Below, one piece after another: positions 44,102 through 55,314 of a DNA stretch of 64,000 nucleotides (positions are counted from its first letter, which is position 1; each line of letters begins with the position of its first letter). The position numbers and the translations under genes were made by a program. The notes under the pieces were generated by a model. The model worked only from the letters and a program-made list of their open reading frames with translations, made no database searches and was not told where the DNA came from. The stretch comes from Platanthera guangdongensis (lineage: Eukaryota > Streptophyta > Magnoliopsida > Asparagales > Orchidaceae): the NCBI GenBank assembly GCA_039583875.1, contig CM077162.1:110393808-110457807 (forward strand), read 5' to 3'.

Positions 44102-47100
44102 GCACCGTGATTATTGGCGGGAAGACGACCTATGTGTTGTTCGATACCGGTGCCTCACACTCCTTTGTGTCCGAGGTTTTCATAAAAGACGTGGAGGGTG
44201 TACAGTACTTTACTGGCATAGCCCGACGAGTACGCCTTCCGGACGGCTCGGAGATGATCGCTACTGCCAAGTGTGAGTTGGAGTTATTTATTGATGGGAA
44301 GGCCTTTGATACGCCGGCCACGGTTCCGAGAATGCCGGAGTTCGACATCATTTTGGGCATGGTATGGCTGGACTAGCACTTCGCGAGGATCGACTGCGCA
44401 GAGAAGTGAATCTATTTAAGACATGGAGACTCTGACGTCATATTCCAAGGTATTGGCTTCACGCCTCGCATGATGTTATCTTCCGTCCAGGTTGTAAAGG
44501 CTCATATGAAGGGGGACGAGGTCTTCATGATCTGGTTCGAGTTGAAGGTAGAAGCATTGAAATTAAAGGATGTACGGGTAGTGCGAGATTTTCCCGAGGT
44601 GTTTGTTGAGAAGCTACCAGGATTACCTCCGCATAGAGAGGTTGACTTCCAGATTAACCTAGTACCATGTGCCAAGCCTGTATCCAAGGCTCCGTATAGA
44701 ATGGCCTCAAAAGAACTCGCGGAGTTTAGAGTTCAATTGCAAGAACTGGTGGAGTCAGGGTTCATTCGCCCCAGTTCATCGCCCTGGGGAGCTCCTGTGC
44801 TGTTCATAAAGAAGAAGGATGGAACCCTGCGGTTGTGCATAGATTATCGGGAACTCAATCGGTTGATGGTGCGGAACACCTATCCGCTACCTCGGATCGA
44901 CGAGTTGTTTGATCAACTAGTGGGAGCACATTGGTTTTCTAAACTGGATATGCGCTCTGGATACTATCAGTTGAGGATACAAGAAGGGGACATCCAGAAA
45001 ACGGCCTTCAGTTCAAGATATGGTTTGTATGAGTTCACGGTAATGCCGTTTGGGCTCACAAATGCCCCTTCGGACTTCATGAGCCTGATGAACAAGGTGT
45101 TTGAACCGTATTTGGACATCTTCGTCATCGTTTTTATCGACGACATCTTGGTAAACTCAAAGACGGAGGAGGAGCATGTCGAGCATCTAACCTTGGTGCT
45201 GAAGAAATTGAAGGAGCACGCCTTGTATGCCAAGTTTAGCAAGTGTGAATTATGGCTTAAGGAGGTTGCTTTCTTGGGGCATGTGATCAGTGGGGCAGGA
45301 TTAGCGGTGGATCCAGCAAAGGTGCGAGCCGTGAAGGAGTGGTCGCCCTTATGGTCGGCGGCCGATGTGCGAAGCTTTCTTGGACTTGTTGGGTACTACC
45401 GCAAGTTCGTGAAGGGATTCTCCAAGATTTCACTTCCTCTTACCTCGTTGACAAAGAAAGGTGTGCCATTTGAGTGGACACCACAATGTGAAGTGGAATT
45501 TCAAGAGCTGAAGGATAGGCTTACTTCTGCCCCCATCCTCGCACTTCCGTCGGGGAAGGAAGGATTTCCGGTTTACATGGACGCATCGTATCAGGGGATG
45601 GGAGTGGTATTGATGCAGCACGGGCACGTGATCGCATATGCTTCAAGACAGTTAAAGAAATATGAAATTAATTACCCGGTCCATGATTTCTAGTTGGGAG
45701 CAGTGGTGTTCGCTTTGAAGGTCGGGAGGCATTATCTATATGAAGTCCATTGCAAAATCTTTTCCGATCACAAGAACTTGAAGTATGTCCATACTCAGAA
45801 GGAGTTGAACCTGAGACAACGGCGGTGGTTGGAATTTCTATGCGACTATGAGTTCACCATGAACTACCACCCCGGGAAAGCGAACTCGGTAGCTGATGCC
45901 TTGAGTAGAAAAGTGCCAGGCTCTAGCCCAGAGTCTCGGTTCATGAGTATGGAGTTGGCTCGGATGATCGAGGAGATGGAAATTACTCTAGTATTCAAGG
46001 CTCCTTCGGCAGAGTATGCAGAGTATTTGGCCAGCATGAGCATAGTTTGTGATATCCAGGACCGAATTTGTATGGAGCAAGGAATGGATGTGGCCTTCGC
46101 CCCGGCAATCAAGGCAATTGAAGATGGGACCACCGATGAGTACACACTAAAATACGACCTTGTTTATTTTCGTGGCCGGCTCTATATTCCCAAGGGTGGC
46201 AAAATCCGGGAGGATATCTTGAGAGAGGCACATTCCTCTCAATATTTTGTACACCCGGGTATTACTAAGATGTACGCCGGCTTATGGAAGACCATGTGCT
46301 GGCCAGGAATGAAGAAGGATGTTCGTTACTATGTTACACATTGTGAAGCTTGTCAAAGAGTGAAGGCTGAATGCAGGAGTCCCGGTGATTTGTTGCAGTC
46401 ATTGCCCCCCCCGAATGGAAGTTCGAGGATATCGCCATTGACTTTGTCCATGGGCTATCTTGCTCCCGCTCCGGGAATGATTCAGTGTGGGTTATTGTTG
46501 ATTGACTGACAAAGGTGGCCCGGTTCATTCCAGTGAAGAAGGAAGCACACATTGATGTTTTGGTATGCTTATTTGTGGAGCAGTTCGTGCGGTTTCATGG
46601 CATGCCCAAGACAATTATTTCGGATCGGAATGGTCGGTTTACTTCCAAAGAGTGGAAGGCAGTACATGCGTATCTAGGCTCACGCCTTACCTTCATCACC
46701 GCATTTCACCCTCAGACGGACGGGCAGTCTGAAAGGACCATTAGGACATTGGAGGATCTACTGAGATTATGTGTGTTGGACAGAGGAGAGCCGTGGGAAA
46801 GACTCTTGCCCCTAGTGGAATTCTCCTACAATAATAGCCATCAAGCGAGCATCGGTATGGCGCCCCATGAAGCCCTTTACAGAAGAAGGTACAAGACCCC
46901 CTTATCTTGGGTGCAAGACGAAGATCCGAAGACATTGGGAAATGAATATATAGATGATACTGATGCGGCGGTCAGATTCATACGGGATCGCATGTTGGAG
47001 GCTCAAAGTCGGCAGGCGAAATATTACAATAAAAAGCACCAGATGGTGGAGTTCCAAGTGGGTGATAAAGTGTTCCTCAAGATTCGGCCGATGCATGGAG

Positions 47101-47492
47101 TGTCGCGGGTACGTGGAGTGAAAAAGCTCAGCCCAAGGTATGTTGGGCCTTATACTATACTAGAAAGGATTGGCCCGTTGGATTATCGGTTGGAGTTGCC
47201 ACCAGAACTAGAGAATCTCCACGACGTGTTCCATGTGTCGTCGCTTCGAAAAGTACTATTGCGGCCCGACCAATATATTTCCACTACTGATAGTGCAGTG
47301 GCGTCAGATAGGTCTGTACGACTAGAGCCGGTGCGGATCGTAGATAGCGAGACGAGAATATTGCGCCGCAAAAGTGTTCCCTTGGTGAAGGTGCTATGGT
47401 CTAATCATGAGAAGGAGGAGTACACATGGGAGCTAATGGATTTGATGCAACAACGCTACCCAGAGTTGTTTGCTCAAGGTAATTTTATTTAA
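44102..47492 (+). pseudogene. G Pol, broken
   Basis: Protease ([14 protein letters not shown], 44137-44178), RT (about 44650-45300: [24 protein letters not shown]), RNase H ([20 protein letters not shown]), integrase ([10 protein letters not shown] with its zinc region; SDRNGRF; HPQTDGQSERT) and a chromodomain-like C-terminus (VKVLWSNHEKEEYTWE). Lesions: TAG at 44374-44376, TGA near 44407, TAG at 45691-45693 in RNase H (Glu expected from T1), a frameshift at a C8 run near 46405-46412, and TGA near 46500 where T1 has VDRLTK. So G has no active enzymes. Confidence 0.92.
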
Positions 47493-47579
47493 AGGCATAT
47501 TGTATTTTCGGTTATGCTTTTCTCCCCATAGCCTAAGCCTGATTTCGGGGACGAAATATTTTATTTTGTTTATAGGATT

Positions 47580-48726
47580 TGTAACATCCCGAATCGGACT
47601 AGGCCCCTCGTGCGTGTTTTGAGTCAGGAGAGCTGACTAGGGTTCTTGGGGAGTGCTGACAACAGGGCAGCAAATGAGAAAAGGAGGAGAAATTAGACAA
47701 GCATGAGACACGGGTAGAGACACGGGCGTGTCCCTACCCGTGTGCGTGTGCGTTGAGTTGAACTCGACAAGGCATGTCGAGATCGGCGATGTGACACGGG
47801 TAGCGACACGGGCGTGTCCCTACCCGTGTGTGTCGAGTTACACTCGACAGGGCGTGTCCAGACTGATGAGCTGTGTCGACATCATGTGACATGGGTAGCG
47901 ACACGAGCGTGTCCCTACCTGTGTGTGTCGAGTTACACTCGACGAGAGGTGTCAAGATCAACGAACTGCGCGTCGACTTCGACGAATTAACATGACACGG
48001 GTAGAGACACGGGCGTGTCCCTACCCGTGTGCTCCAGTCGACGATTTTGGTCGAGATCGACGAACTGTTGAGATTATCGAAATGTATCCCGAGAAGGACA
48101 CGACCAGGGAACACGACCGTGTCATGTGGACAAGGGTCGGGACACGGGTCGGGACACAGACGTGTCCCTACCCGTGCCAAGTATTGAACCGACACAGAAA
48201 CTGTCGTTGCCGCTTCGCCAGGAAGGACACGGGTAAGGACACGGCCGTGTCCCTACCCGTGTCACTTTTCATATATAAGGGGGAGAGGAAAACCCTAGCC
48301 ATTTCCACGCTCACTTAATCCCTGTTGCCTGAGAGAATTTCTGTAGAAGAAGAACTGCATGAGCAAGTTCTAGGAAGGGAAAATCCGCCATCGCCGTGAA
48401 GGAGAAAATGCCGCCAAGGAGAATTACGAGATCCATGGCCGGAAATGGAGGAACCGCTGGAATCGATATGAGTTTCCTACCCTCTCCCTTGGTGCTAGAT
48501 CTGTAGATATCTAGGCGAGACGTCCACTCAAAAGAGTCTTGACATGTGAGAAGATGCTTTCTCTAGGGTGAGGCCAATCCGGGGCTTGTGCTCTTGGTTA
48601 GTGGTGTCTTCAACCTCTCCGATCTTCTTTGTGGAGATGGGGGATGGTTTCGTGAAGAGCAAAGGCCTCATGAGGGTGAATAAGGGTGGAGAAAATTCTG
48701 GAATGATTTGGGAAGATCGCCTTGAA
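47580..48726 (+). repeat. 3' LTR of G, truncated after 1147 bp
   Basis: TGTAACATCCC matching 39327 onward up to GATCGCCTTGA (5' LTR about 40441-40452). The remaining two thirds are missing. No polypurine tract as clear as in T1 precedes it. The right partner is an Athila-type ORF. Confidence 0.9.
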
Positions 48727-48727
48727 G

Positions 48728-49425
48728 GACAAGCCCTTCCCCTCTCAAAGGAAGAGCATAATCAATATTACAATTCCTTGAAGGACAAGCCCTTCCTCTC
48801 TCAGCTGCTTGTTGACTGGAATGAGTTGCGTTTAATTGGGGATGATGGTGCATTAGCAGAGGCCATGCTCATTCTCTACTCCTTTGATTTTTGGAGCAAG
48901 TTGTTCGAGTGCGACGAGCTTGGATACCGGGAACTGCCGTTGGAGTTCCTTTCCACATTCACTTGGGAGACAACAGCGGACAACCGCTATTTCCCCACTT
49001 ATTCCTTCCGGATGATGGGAAATGTCTTCACTGTCATATTGCCGGAGCTTGCCATTCATGCAAGCGTCTATACCGAGGTGAAGGCATCCTAGATTAACTT
49101 CCCCGAGTTATGCTATGATTTTTCAGAGGGTGTGACTCCGCGTGCCGCTTGGCGCTGTCTGACCGGAGGGAACGAGGAGTATGTCGCCCGCCGTGCCAAA
49201 TCAACGAAGATTGTTTCCCCCGCTCTAAGGTTTATGTAGCATTTGCTTAGTCACTCACTCACCGCAAGGGCCCTGAGCAAGAATGTGGTGGGGTGGTAGG
49301 ATTTGATTTCACTATTTAGTATGCAGCAGAAGTACCCCATCCATCTAGGGTACATGCTGGCCTATTTCTTCCACCACGAAGCCACTTATGGCCTCGCGGG
49401 CGCGATTGAGGGTACTCTGCCTTTC
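48728..49425 (+). pseudogene. Athila-type ORF (plant retrotransposon Orf1 family), N-terminal part
   Basis: Plus-strand frame with LPLEFLSTFTW, YSFRMMGNVF, a stop at 49090-49092, AAWRCLTGGNEEYVARRAKST, further stops near 49240 and 49300, then KYPIHLGYMLAYFFHH and GLAGAIEG. The EFLST, ...RFM..LLSHS and IHLGYMLA patterns match the Arabidopsis-retrotransposon Orf1 family found in Athila elements (recognised, not searched). Its start is lost at the G junction; its frame is cut by copia fragment D and resumes at about 52899. Confidence 0.72.
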
Positions 49426-52094
49426 AAAATAGTGAAAAGGCTTAGAAAAGTATTTACTGGGCTGTACAACTATAGCAGGTATTTTTCCAGCCTTGTGATC
49501 CCTTCTAAACTGATGTATCACATCTTGTCTTTGTAGATACTTGATCCACTCAACTTCAGAATACCACTTGCCTCTATCATGCATTTTGTCTTTGACAGCT
49601 TGCCAGGCAGTGAGTATTATATTCCTGAAGGTTGGACTCCATCTTTCAAAATCAGGCTTCAGTTCAGCCTGCTCTCTAAATCTTTTCTTTGAGAGCTGAG
49701 CTTCTTGCTCTTTATTCAGTGCTGCCTCTGACATTTCAACTTTCTCAAATATAACATTCTTAGTAGCCTCAGGAGCACTATACATCTGTTGAACAAGTTG
49801 TTGAATGCCTTCAAAATTAGAAGGGGGTATAGGATTTGAGCTACCTCCTGCTGATCCCCTTCATTTCTTGCAGCTTGAATACCTGACTCAGCTGTATTAT
49901 CATCATCACATAGGGGTGGATATCCCAGAGTTGCTCTAACAGCATTTGTTATCCATTTAGCATGCTCTGAGTTAGCATTGACTATCACCCTCTCCCCCTC
50001 TATGACTTCTCTCTTAATATGATCTCTTAAGTCATCTTTTTGGAACATGATCTGATTAACTAGATAATTGGTTTCTTTTGTATAATAAGCTTTAAACTTT
50101 TATAGCTGAGCAGAGATAATCTTCTGAGAGGCTTGAATGGCAGATTGGAAAGTGGCTAAATCTTCTTGAAGTTTCTTATCAAACTCTGACTTCTCTTTAG
50201 CCCTTTCCTCAGTTAATGCAGTGGCTTTATTCTTTAACTCAGTAACAATCATATTATGTGGTTCAGTAAGATTATAATTCATCCTAAGTTGATTTTCTAG
50301 GACATATTCTTGTTTGACCACTATATCATCAATCTGTGTCCTTGCCTCTTGTTGCTGTTTTGCCAGATAAACTACAGCATTACCTCCTTTATGGAAGCAA
50401 TCTGTCCTCTCCTTCTTATTCTGGTTAACTTCAAATCTGATGGATTTTATATCTTGAGCCAAAGTGAATTGAAGGTCCTTATGGCTTTCATCCATATATT
50501 TTTCCATGGCTACTCTTTGCTCATCCATTTTAATTTGAAGAGCAACCAACAGTGAACTGAAATCAACTGTTGGAGCTGAGGGTTATGAGGCTGTCTATAA
50601 AGCTTTCTTATAAGTTGAGCTTTTCTTCTTGTAAACCATCAGTTTTCTCTTCTTTGTTCTTAGTGCTTCTCCATCATCAGATTCAGAAGAACTCTTTAGA
50701 TTCACTGTGTCCTTTGGACTTGAGGGCAGCTCCTTGTCAGTTCTGGGAAACTCCCCATGAGTCCCTGGCTCCTCCCCCTCAGTTCTTGGCATTACTTCCT
50801 CAGTTCTTACTTCTTGTAAATCAGGGAATAATTCCTCAAGAGTAAATTCTTGTTGTAGTTGAACTGGAGGAATATCTGTATCTTGAACATTTAATGGAGT
50901 ATCATCTAATGCAGATGTATTATCCATAGATACATCCTGTGCAGGGATGTTGTCATGGTGTGTCTGTTCAACATTAGTTAGAAGCATAGTGAGTGAATCT
51001 GGCTCAGTATCTAGTATAGTTTGATTAATATCATTTATTATCTCAAGAATTGTTTGAGTGGCTGTTTAACTCTCTAAGGCAGCTTGCTCTTTCTCTGGAG
51101 TACTTTTTGGAGGCAAGACTTCTTGTTGAAATGGGGAAAGTTCATTGGCTCCCCCTAGAGGAGGCACATCCAGAACTTGATCCAGTGAGATGGTGTTTTC
51201 TGGAATATACTCCCCCTGCCGCTGACTATCATCTACATTCTTAGGAGCAGATGATTTCCTTATAAATTCTTATTGGTCTTTATCTGAACTGAAGATTACT
51301 TGTTCTTCTGAATCACTAGAAGATTCAGGCTTCCTTAGGGTTGTCTTTTTCTTTTTCATTTGTGGTTCTTTCTGTGTTGTAGAGCCATCTTTTGTCAAAA
51401 CTCTTTCCCACCTTGACAGTATTTTCATATCCATTCTTCTCATGTGATTTATTCTGGATCCACTTGTGTGATTTAGCACTACATGAATATTTATTGCCAG
51501 ATACAGACTCAGAATTCTACCTAGATTAGGTTTCTTCAGGCTTTCCTTGATCTTGTCAAAAATCACTACAAACCAGTTACTTTTTATTCTGAAAATAATT
51601 CTGGTCATCAAGCTGAACATATAGGCTGAGATCCTATCATGTCCACCTGGTTTGCAGAGAATTACTTTTCCCACAATCTCCGAGAAAAATTTTCCTTATG
51701 AGTCAATTCCTTTCCTTTGCATTGATGATTCAATCTTAGTGGTGGGATCCAGGCCACACCATTGAAGAGCTTCTTTTGTCATTGAAGATGTAACTTCATC
51801 ATCTTCCCGAGTCTTGGGCAATTGGAGTGTTTTCCTCAGACGCTTTTGGGTAAGTTTCACCTTGCTTCCTTGAATTGATGACCTAATCTTCAATCCAGTT
51901 GAATCCAGGGTTGCTTTTGTATAGAACTCTAGAATTTCTGTCTTCCAGATCTTGGTAGGTTCGGAAACTAGATATTCTAAACCATTTTCTTGGATTAGGG
52001 TTATCACATCTCTAATCTCAGTCGCCGCACTCTCAAAAGCATTGCGAACTAACTCATAGCCTTCATTGATGTTGGTCTCGAACTTTGGCGCCAT
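49426..52094 (-). pseudogene. Copia D second ORF
   Basis: From ATG 52094 (MAPKFETNINEGYELV) one frame runs to about 49716 with several stops (51696, 51270, 50595, 50100), then shifts frame for the last ~100 codons (KWYSEVEWIKYLQRQ, HQFRRDHKAGKIP). Regions in order: N-terminal helical domain, basic linker with Lys tracts, acidic Ser/Glu-rich low-complexity part (about 50990-50600), long charged helix likely to be coiled coil (about 50549-50100), and a Tyr-rich end. Longest copy of this protein in the window and the best guide to its layout. Function unknown; no membrane segment seen. Confidence 0.78.
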
Positions 52095-52129
52095 TGGTGA
52101 CGAGAAATTTGAGGAGAAGAGAGATGAAG

Positions 52130-52590
52130 GTTTGTCGACTCAAGGATTTTGTCTCGAAAATGTTGAGAGCTTAGTCAACAAAGTTGTTCTGTGATCTATT
52201 TATATGTTTGTCAACACAGAAGGTCAAAAGGTAGGGTAATAGATACTTAATGTGTCGACACTGTAGAGATTGTGTCGACACAGACTTCTATAGTCTCGAC
52301 AAAGTCAGACAACACTATGTGTCGACACACTTTGCGATGTGTCGACACAGACTTCTTAATAGTTGACTCTAATATATGTGTGTCGACACAGACTTCTGTA
52401 TGTGTCGACACAGCTAGCTAAATGATAGAACTTCTATGTGTTGACACCAAAGTCTGAGTGTCGACACCACTATATCAACACTATTTTGTTGTGTTGACAC
52501 AACTTATCTTAAGTGTCGACACAAACTACTATATGTCGACACAGATTTTCTTTTGTGTCGACATACACTACTATATGTCAACATTGACGT
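52130..52590 (-). repeat. TGTCGACA array between pol and second ORF of D
   Basis: About a dozen TGTCGACAC-type sites, several decayed to TGTTGACA or ATATCAACA, in the same place as in copia A (20227-20700). Confidence 0.88.
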
Positions 52591-52610
52591 ACTTAGCCAG
52601 AATTACTAAG

Positions 52611-52898
52611 TTACTCTAGGTTTAACATGCCTAATTCAATTTTGAAATAATTGAACTTAGTTTCATCTAATGGTTTAGTAAACATGTCAGCAATTTGATT
52701 ATTTGTGGTGACAAATTCCAAACAAATATCTTCTTTTTCAACATACTCTCTAATGAAGTGAAATCTAATTTTTATATGCTTTGTTCTGCTATGTGATACA
52801 CGGTTTTTAGCAATAGAAATAACACTTGTAGAATCACAAAATAGTGGAGTTCTACTTACCTTGAGACCATAGTCTTCAAGTTGATGTTGAATCCATAC
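52611..52898 (-). pseudogene. Copia D RNase H, C-terminal fragment
   Basis: Last ~95 residues of Pol: [50 protein letters not shown], ending LGMLNLE. About 85 percent identical by eye to the end of copia A Pol. Coding sequence upstream of 52898 on this strand is Athila antisense, not copia. Confidence 0.88.
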
Positions 52899-53205
52899 CT
52901 GCATTGCTAAAAGTTTGGGAGTTTGGTGACAGCTTCCTCCGATGGTGTAGGTCACTGCCCCTTCCATGATCTCCAGGGCCAACCTGGTGAGTTGACATTT
53001 GCTGCGTGCGGTTGGGAGAAAAGGTGGTAAGAAGTTTATCGTCTGCAAGCCTAGTGATGCGCCTGGGGGTAGAGATGAAGAGGAAGATGAAGGAGAGCCG
53101 GGTGAATCTTCCTCTATGGGTAGGCAGAGTGCGGGAGTGCCACTGCATCAGAGTCAGCAACAACTGAGGCCTCCAGTAAAGCATGAGGGGCAATCTAGCC
53201 GCTAG
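52899..53205 (+). pseudogene. Athila-type ORF, C-terminal part
   Basis: Resumes as AIAKSLGVW, which fits the Orf1 family after GAIEG (49425). After indels it reads RAVGRKGGKKFIVC, then an acidic and Gln-rich tail that stops near 53205. At least two frameshifts. Confidence 0.65.
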
Positions 53206-55301
53206 TTCATCCCAGATCAGGAGCGGGGCATCCCATATTTGTCTGAGCGCCTTGCTGATCTGGAAGCTTCACAGTTTTGGATGCATGACTTTATTTATCA
53301 GCAAGTAGTGAGAGGCGGGTTGAACATTCGACCACCACCTACTCGTGTCGCTCCATCAGCGCCTGTTCCTCGTCCGTCACCCATTGAGATTCACGACAGC
53401 GATAGTGAGGGGGAGTGAGTGGAGCTCACCACAGAGCTAGTCTACCACGCCTTCTGTTTTTATTTTCCTTGCTTTATGAAATTAAAAAAAAATAATTTTA
53501 TACTTTATGTAGCCGGGTTGGCAATGAGACAACTATGTTTTTTGTGGGTGCCCATCTGGGAGCCGAATGTTTTTTTATATACTATATGATATGCTAATAC
53601 AGGTATTTGGTTCACCTTAAGGACGGTAAACCAAAGTGGATTTCGGGAGACAACCCAAGTTGGACCATTTGGTCCTGTGCTGTGCTTTGAGTTCTTTATA
53701 TATATATATATATGTCCATATTTTGTTTGGCGTGAATATTTCAATCGCAGGTGCAGGAATTTTTGAGGCGCGACAACTTGGCCGCACCTGGACATCTCGT
53801 CAGATGACCGGTATGCTCAATTTTGAGCATAGGTACTTCCTACCCTAGCTCTTTTTCCCATTTGGAATGCTCATGTTTACTAGTTGTCGAATTTAAGTCT
53901 GGGGGGAGAACATGCATGTGGTCACTACACAACACATTTTGTTGCATACCAGTCTCTTGTTTAGTTATTTCATGATCTCTGTCGCAGACACTGAATCACC
54001 CACACGAGTGCGCTCTTATCCACGCGCACAGCTCGAGTCAAATGTATTGTTTTTGTGTAAACTTTAAAATAGTGGTGCTGGCTTCGGATTTCAGGATAGA
54101 GTAGTTCGAAACTCATGCAGTGCTCCTAATCGAGTACTCATGATTTGTGTAGAACTAGTATAGATTTAATTTTTCTTTATGCTCGCAGATCTATATTTTT
54201 ATGCAGATGTAAATATTGTTTGTAATACTCAAAAATTTGAATCTGGAGTAATCGAACGATAATGTAGGAATGTGTGTAGCCGCCACTAGACTCGTATTGC
54301 TCGAGTCGGGAGGAAGGATCATCTTTCTCGGGGGCTAAGAACTTGCCCTAAGCTACTCTTGAAGCATTGGTGCCTGGTTAGTCAAGAGTGAGCATGACGT
54401 AGGCCATCATTTTGGATAGTTTGAGCCTTGTTTAGCCTTTCCTACCTGTTAACCATTGCATACCAAATTTGTGACTACCCCTTCTTTGATCCAACTCCAC
54501 TCACATTCACAAAGGCCTGAAGCTAAACCCACCATCGGAATCGAATGCTTGAGCTTGTTTAAATTTACTATTTTGATGATGTTGTGATATGTGGAAATCG
54601 TGTAATGTGGTGCTGACTTCGTAAACTTTTTGATTGCTACGTTTGGGGATTGCAAACGACGAAAAGAAAAGAAGAAAAGTGAAAAAGAAAAAAAATCTGA
54701 AAGAATTGTTATGAGAATTATATCCTCATCCTATTTTTTGATTTTGGTAGGGTTAGGCCGTGTACACGCCCGGTTTTCAAGCTAAGTCTGGGGGTGTGTT
54801 ACACGTACATTTCTTAGTGGCTGTATTGGTTTAGGTTTTTGTTCGCTCGCTTTAGTTGTTGTAGCCTTCATGTTTATCATTGACTACCAAACCTTAGCCT
54901 AAGCCCATTCTCTCCTACAAGTCCTACTGATTCACGCTTGAGTCTAACCCGCACCGTGGAGAGAGTGTGAACGTGCAAGCGTATGGTCCCCGACATTGAT
55001 GGATTCTTTGGAGGTGATCACGAGCTCCGATCTTTGACAATGCTCACCTTAGTGGCCTTCCTACTTTCTTCCTACACATGATCGCAAGATTCTCCAGAAT
55101 TCTAATTTTGAGCAAATACAATATTTATTTACGCCTGTCGAATAGTTTAAACTACGTAGTATAATTAAAAAGTTTTTCTATTATATCTTCTATGCCCATG
55201 ACGTATTGATTTCTCGTCTTACTTTTTTTTTGAAATTTCTGAGCTAGCTAGCTATTTTCTAGTCCACGGAGTGATGATTTGCTCGGGACGTGCAAATGGT
55301 T
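53206..55301 (+). other. Athila 3' non-coding internal region
   Basis: No ORF of note. Repeated AAGTCTGGGGG-type blocks (53892, 54782, 55302), a TA microsatellite (about 53697-53712) and an A/G-rich stretch (54659-54705). Long untranslated regions before the 3' LTR are usual in Athila elements. Several AAGTCTGGGGG copies resemble the true polypurine tract. Confidence 0.65.
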
Positions 55302-55314
55302 AAGTCTGGGGGTG
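55302..55314 (+). other. Polypurine tract of the Athila-type element
   Basis: AAGTCTGGGGGTG directly before TGATGAG. Confidence 0.75.

Larger units (their letters stand above)
49426..52898 (-). mobile_element. Fragment D: internal piece of a SIRE-type copia, no LTRs
   Basis: About 3.5 kb running minus strand from the last part of RNase H (52898) through the palindromic spacer and the second ORF, ending just short of that ORF's end. Neither LTR, primer site nor polypurine tract is present, and no target duplication is seen at the edges. It sits inside the Athila-type ORF, so it looks like captured filler or a deletion product rather than an integration. Borders are known to about 10 bp. Confidence 0.8.
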
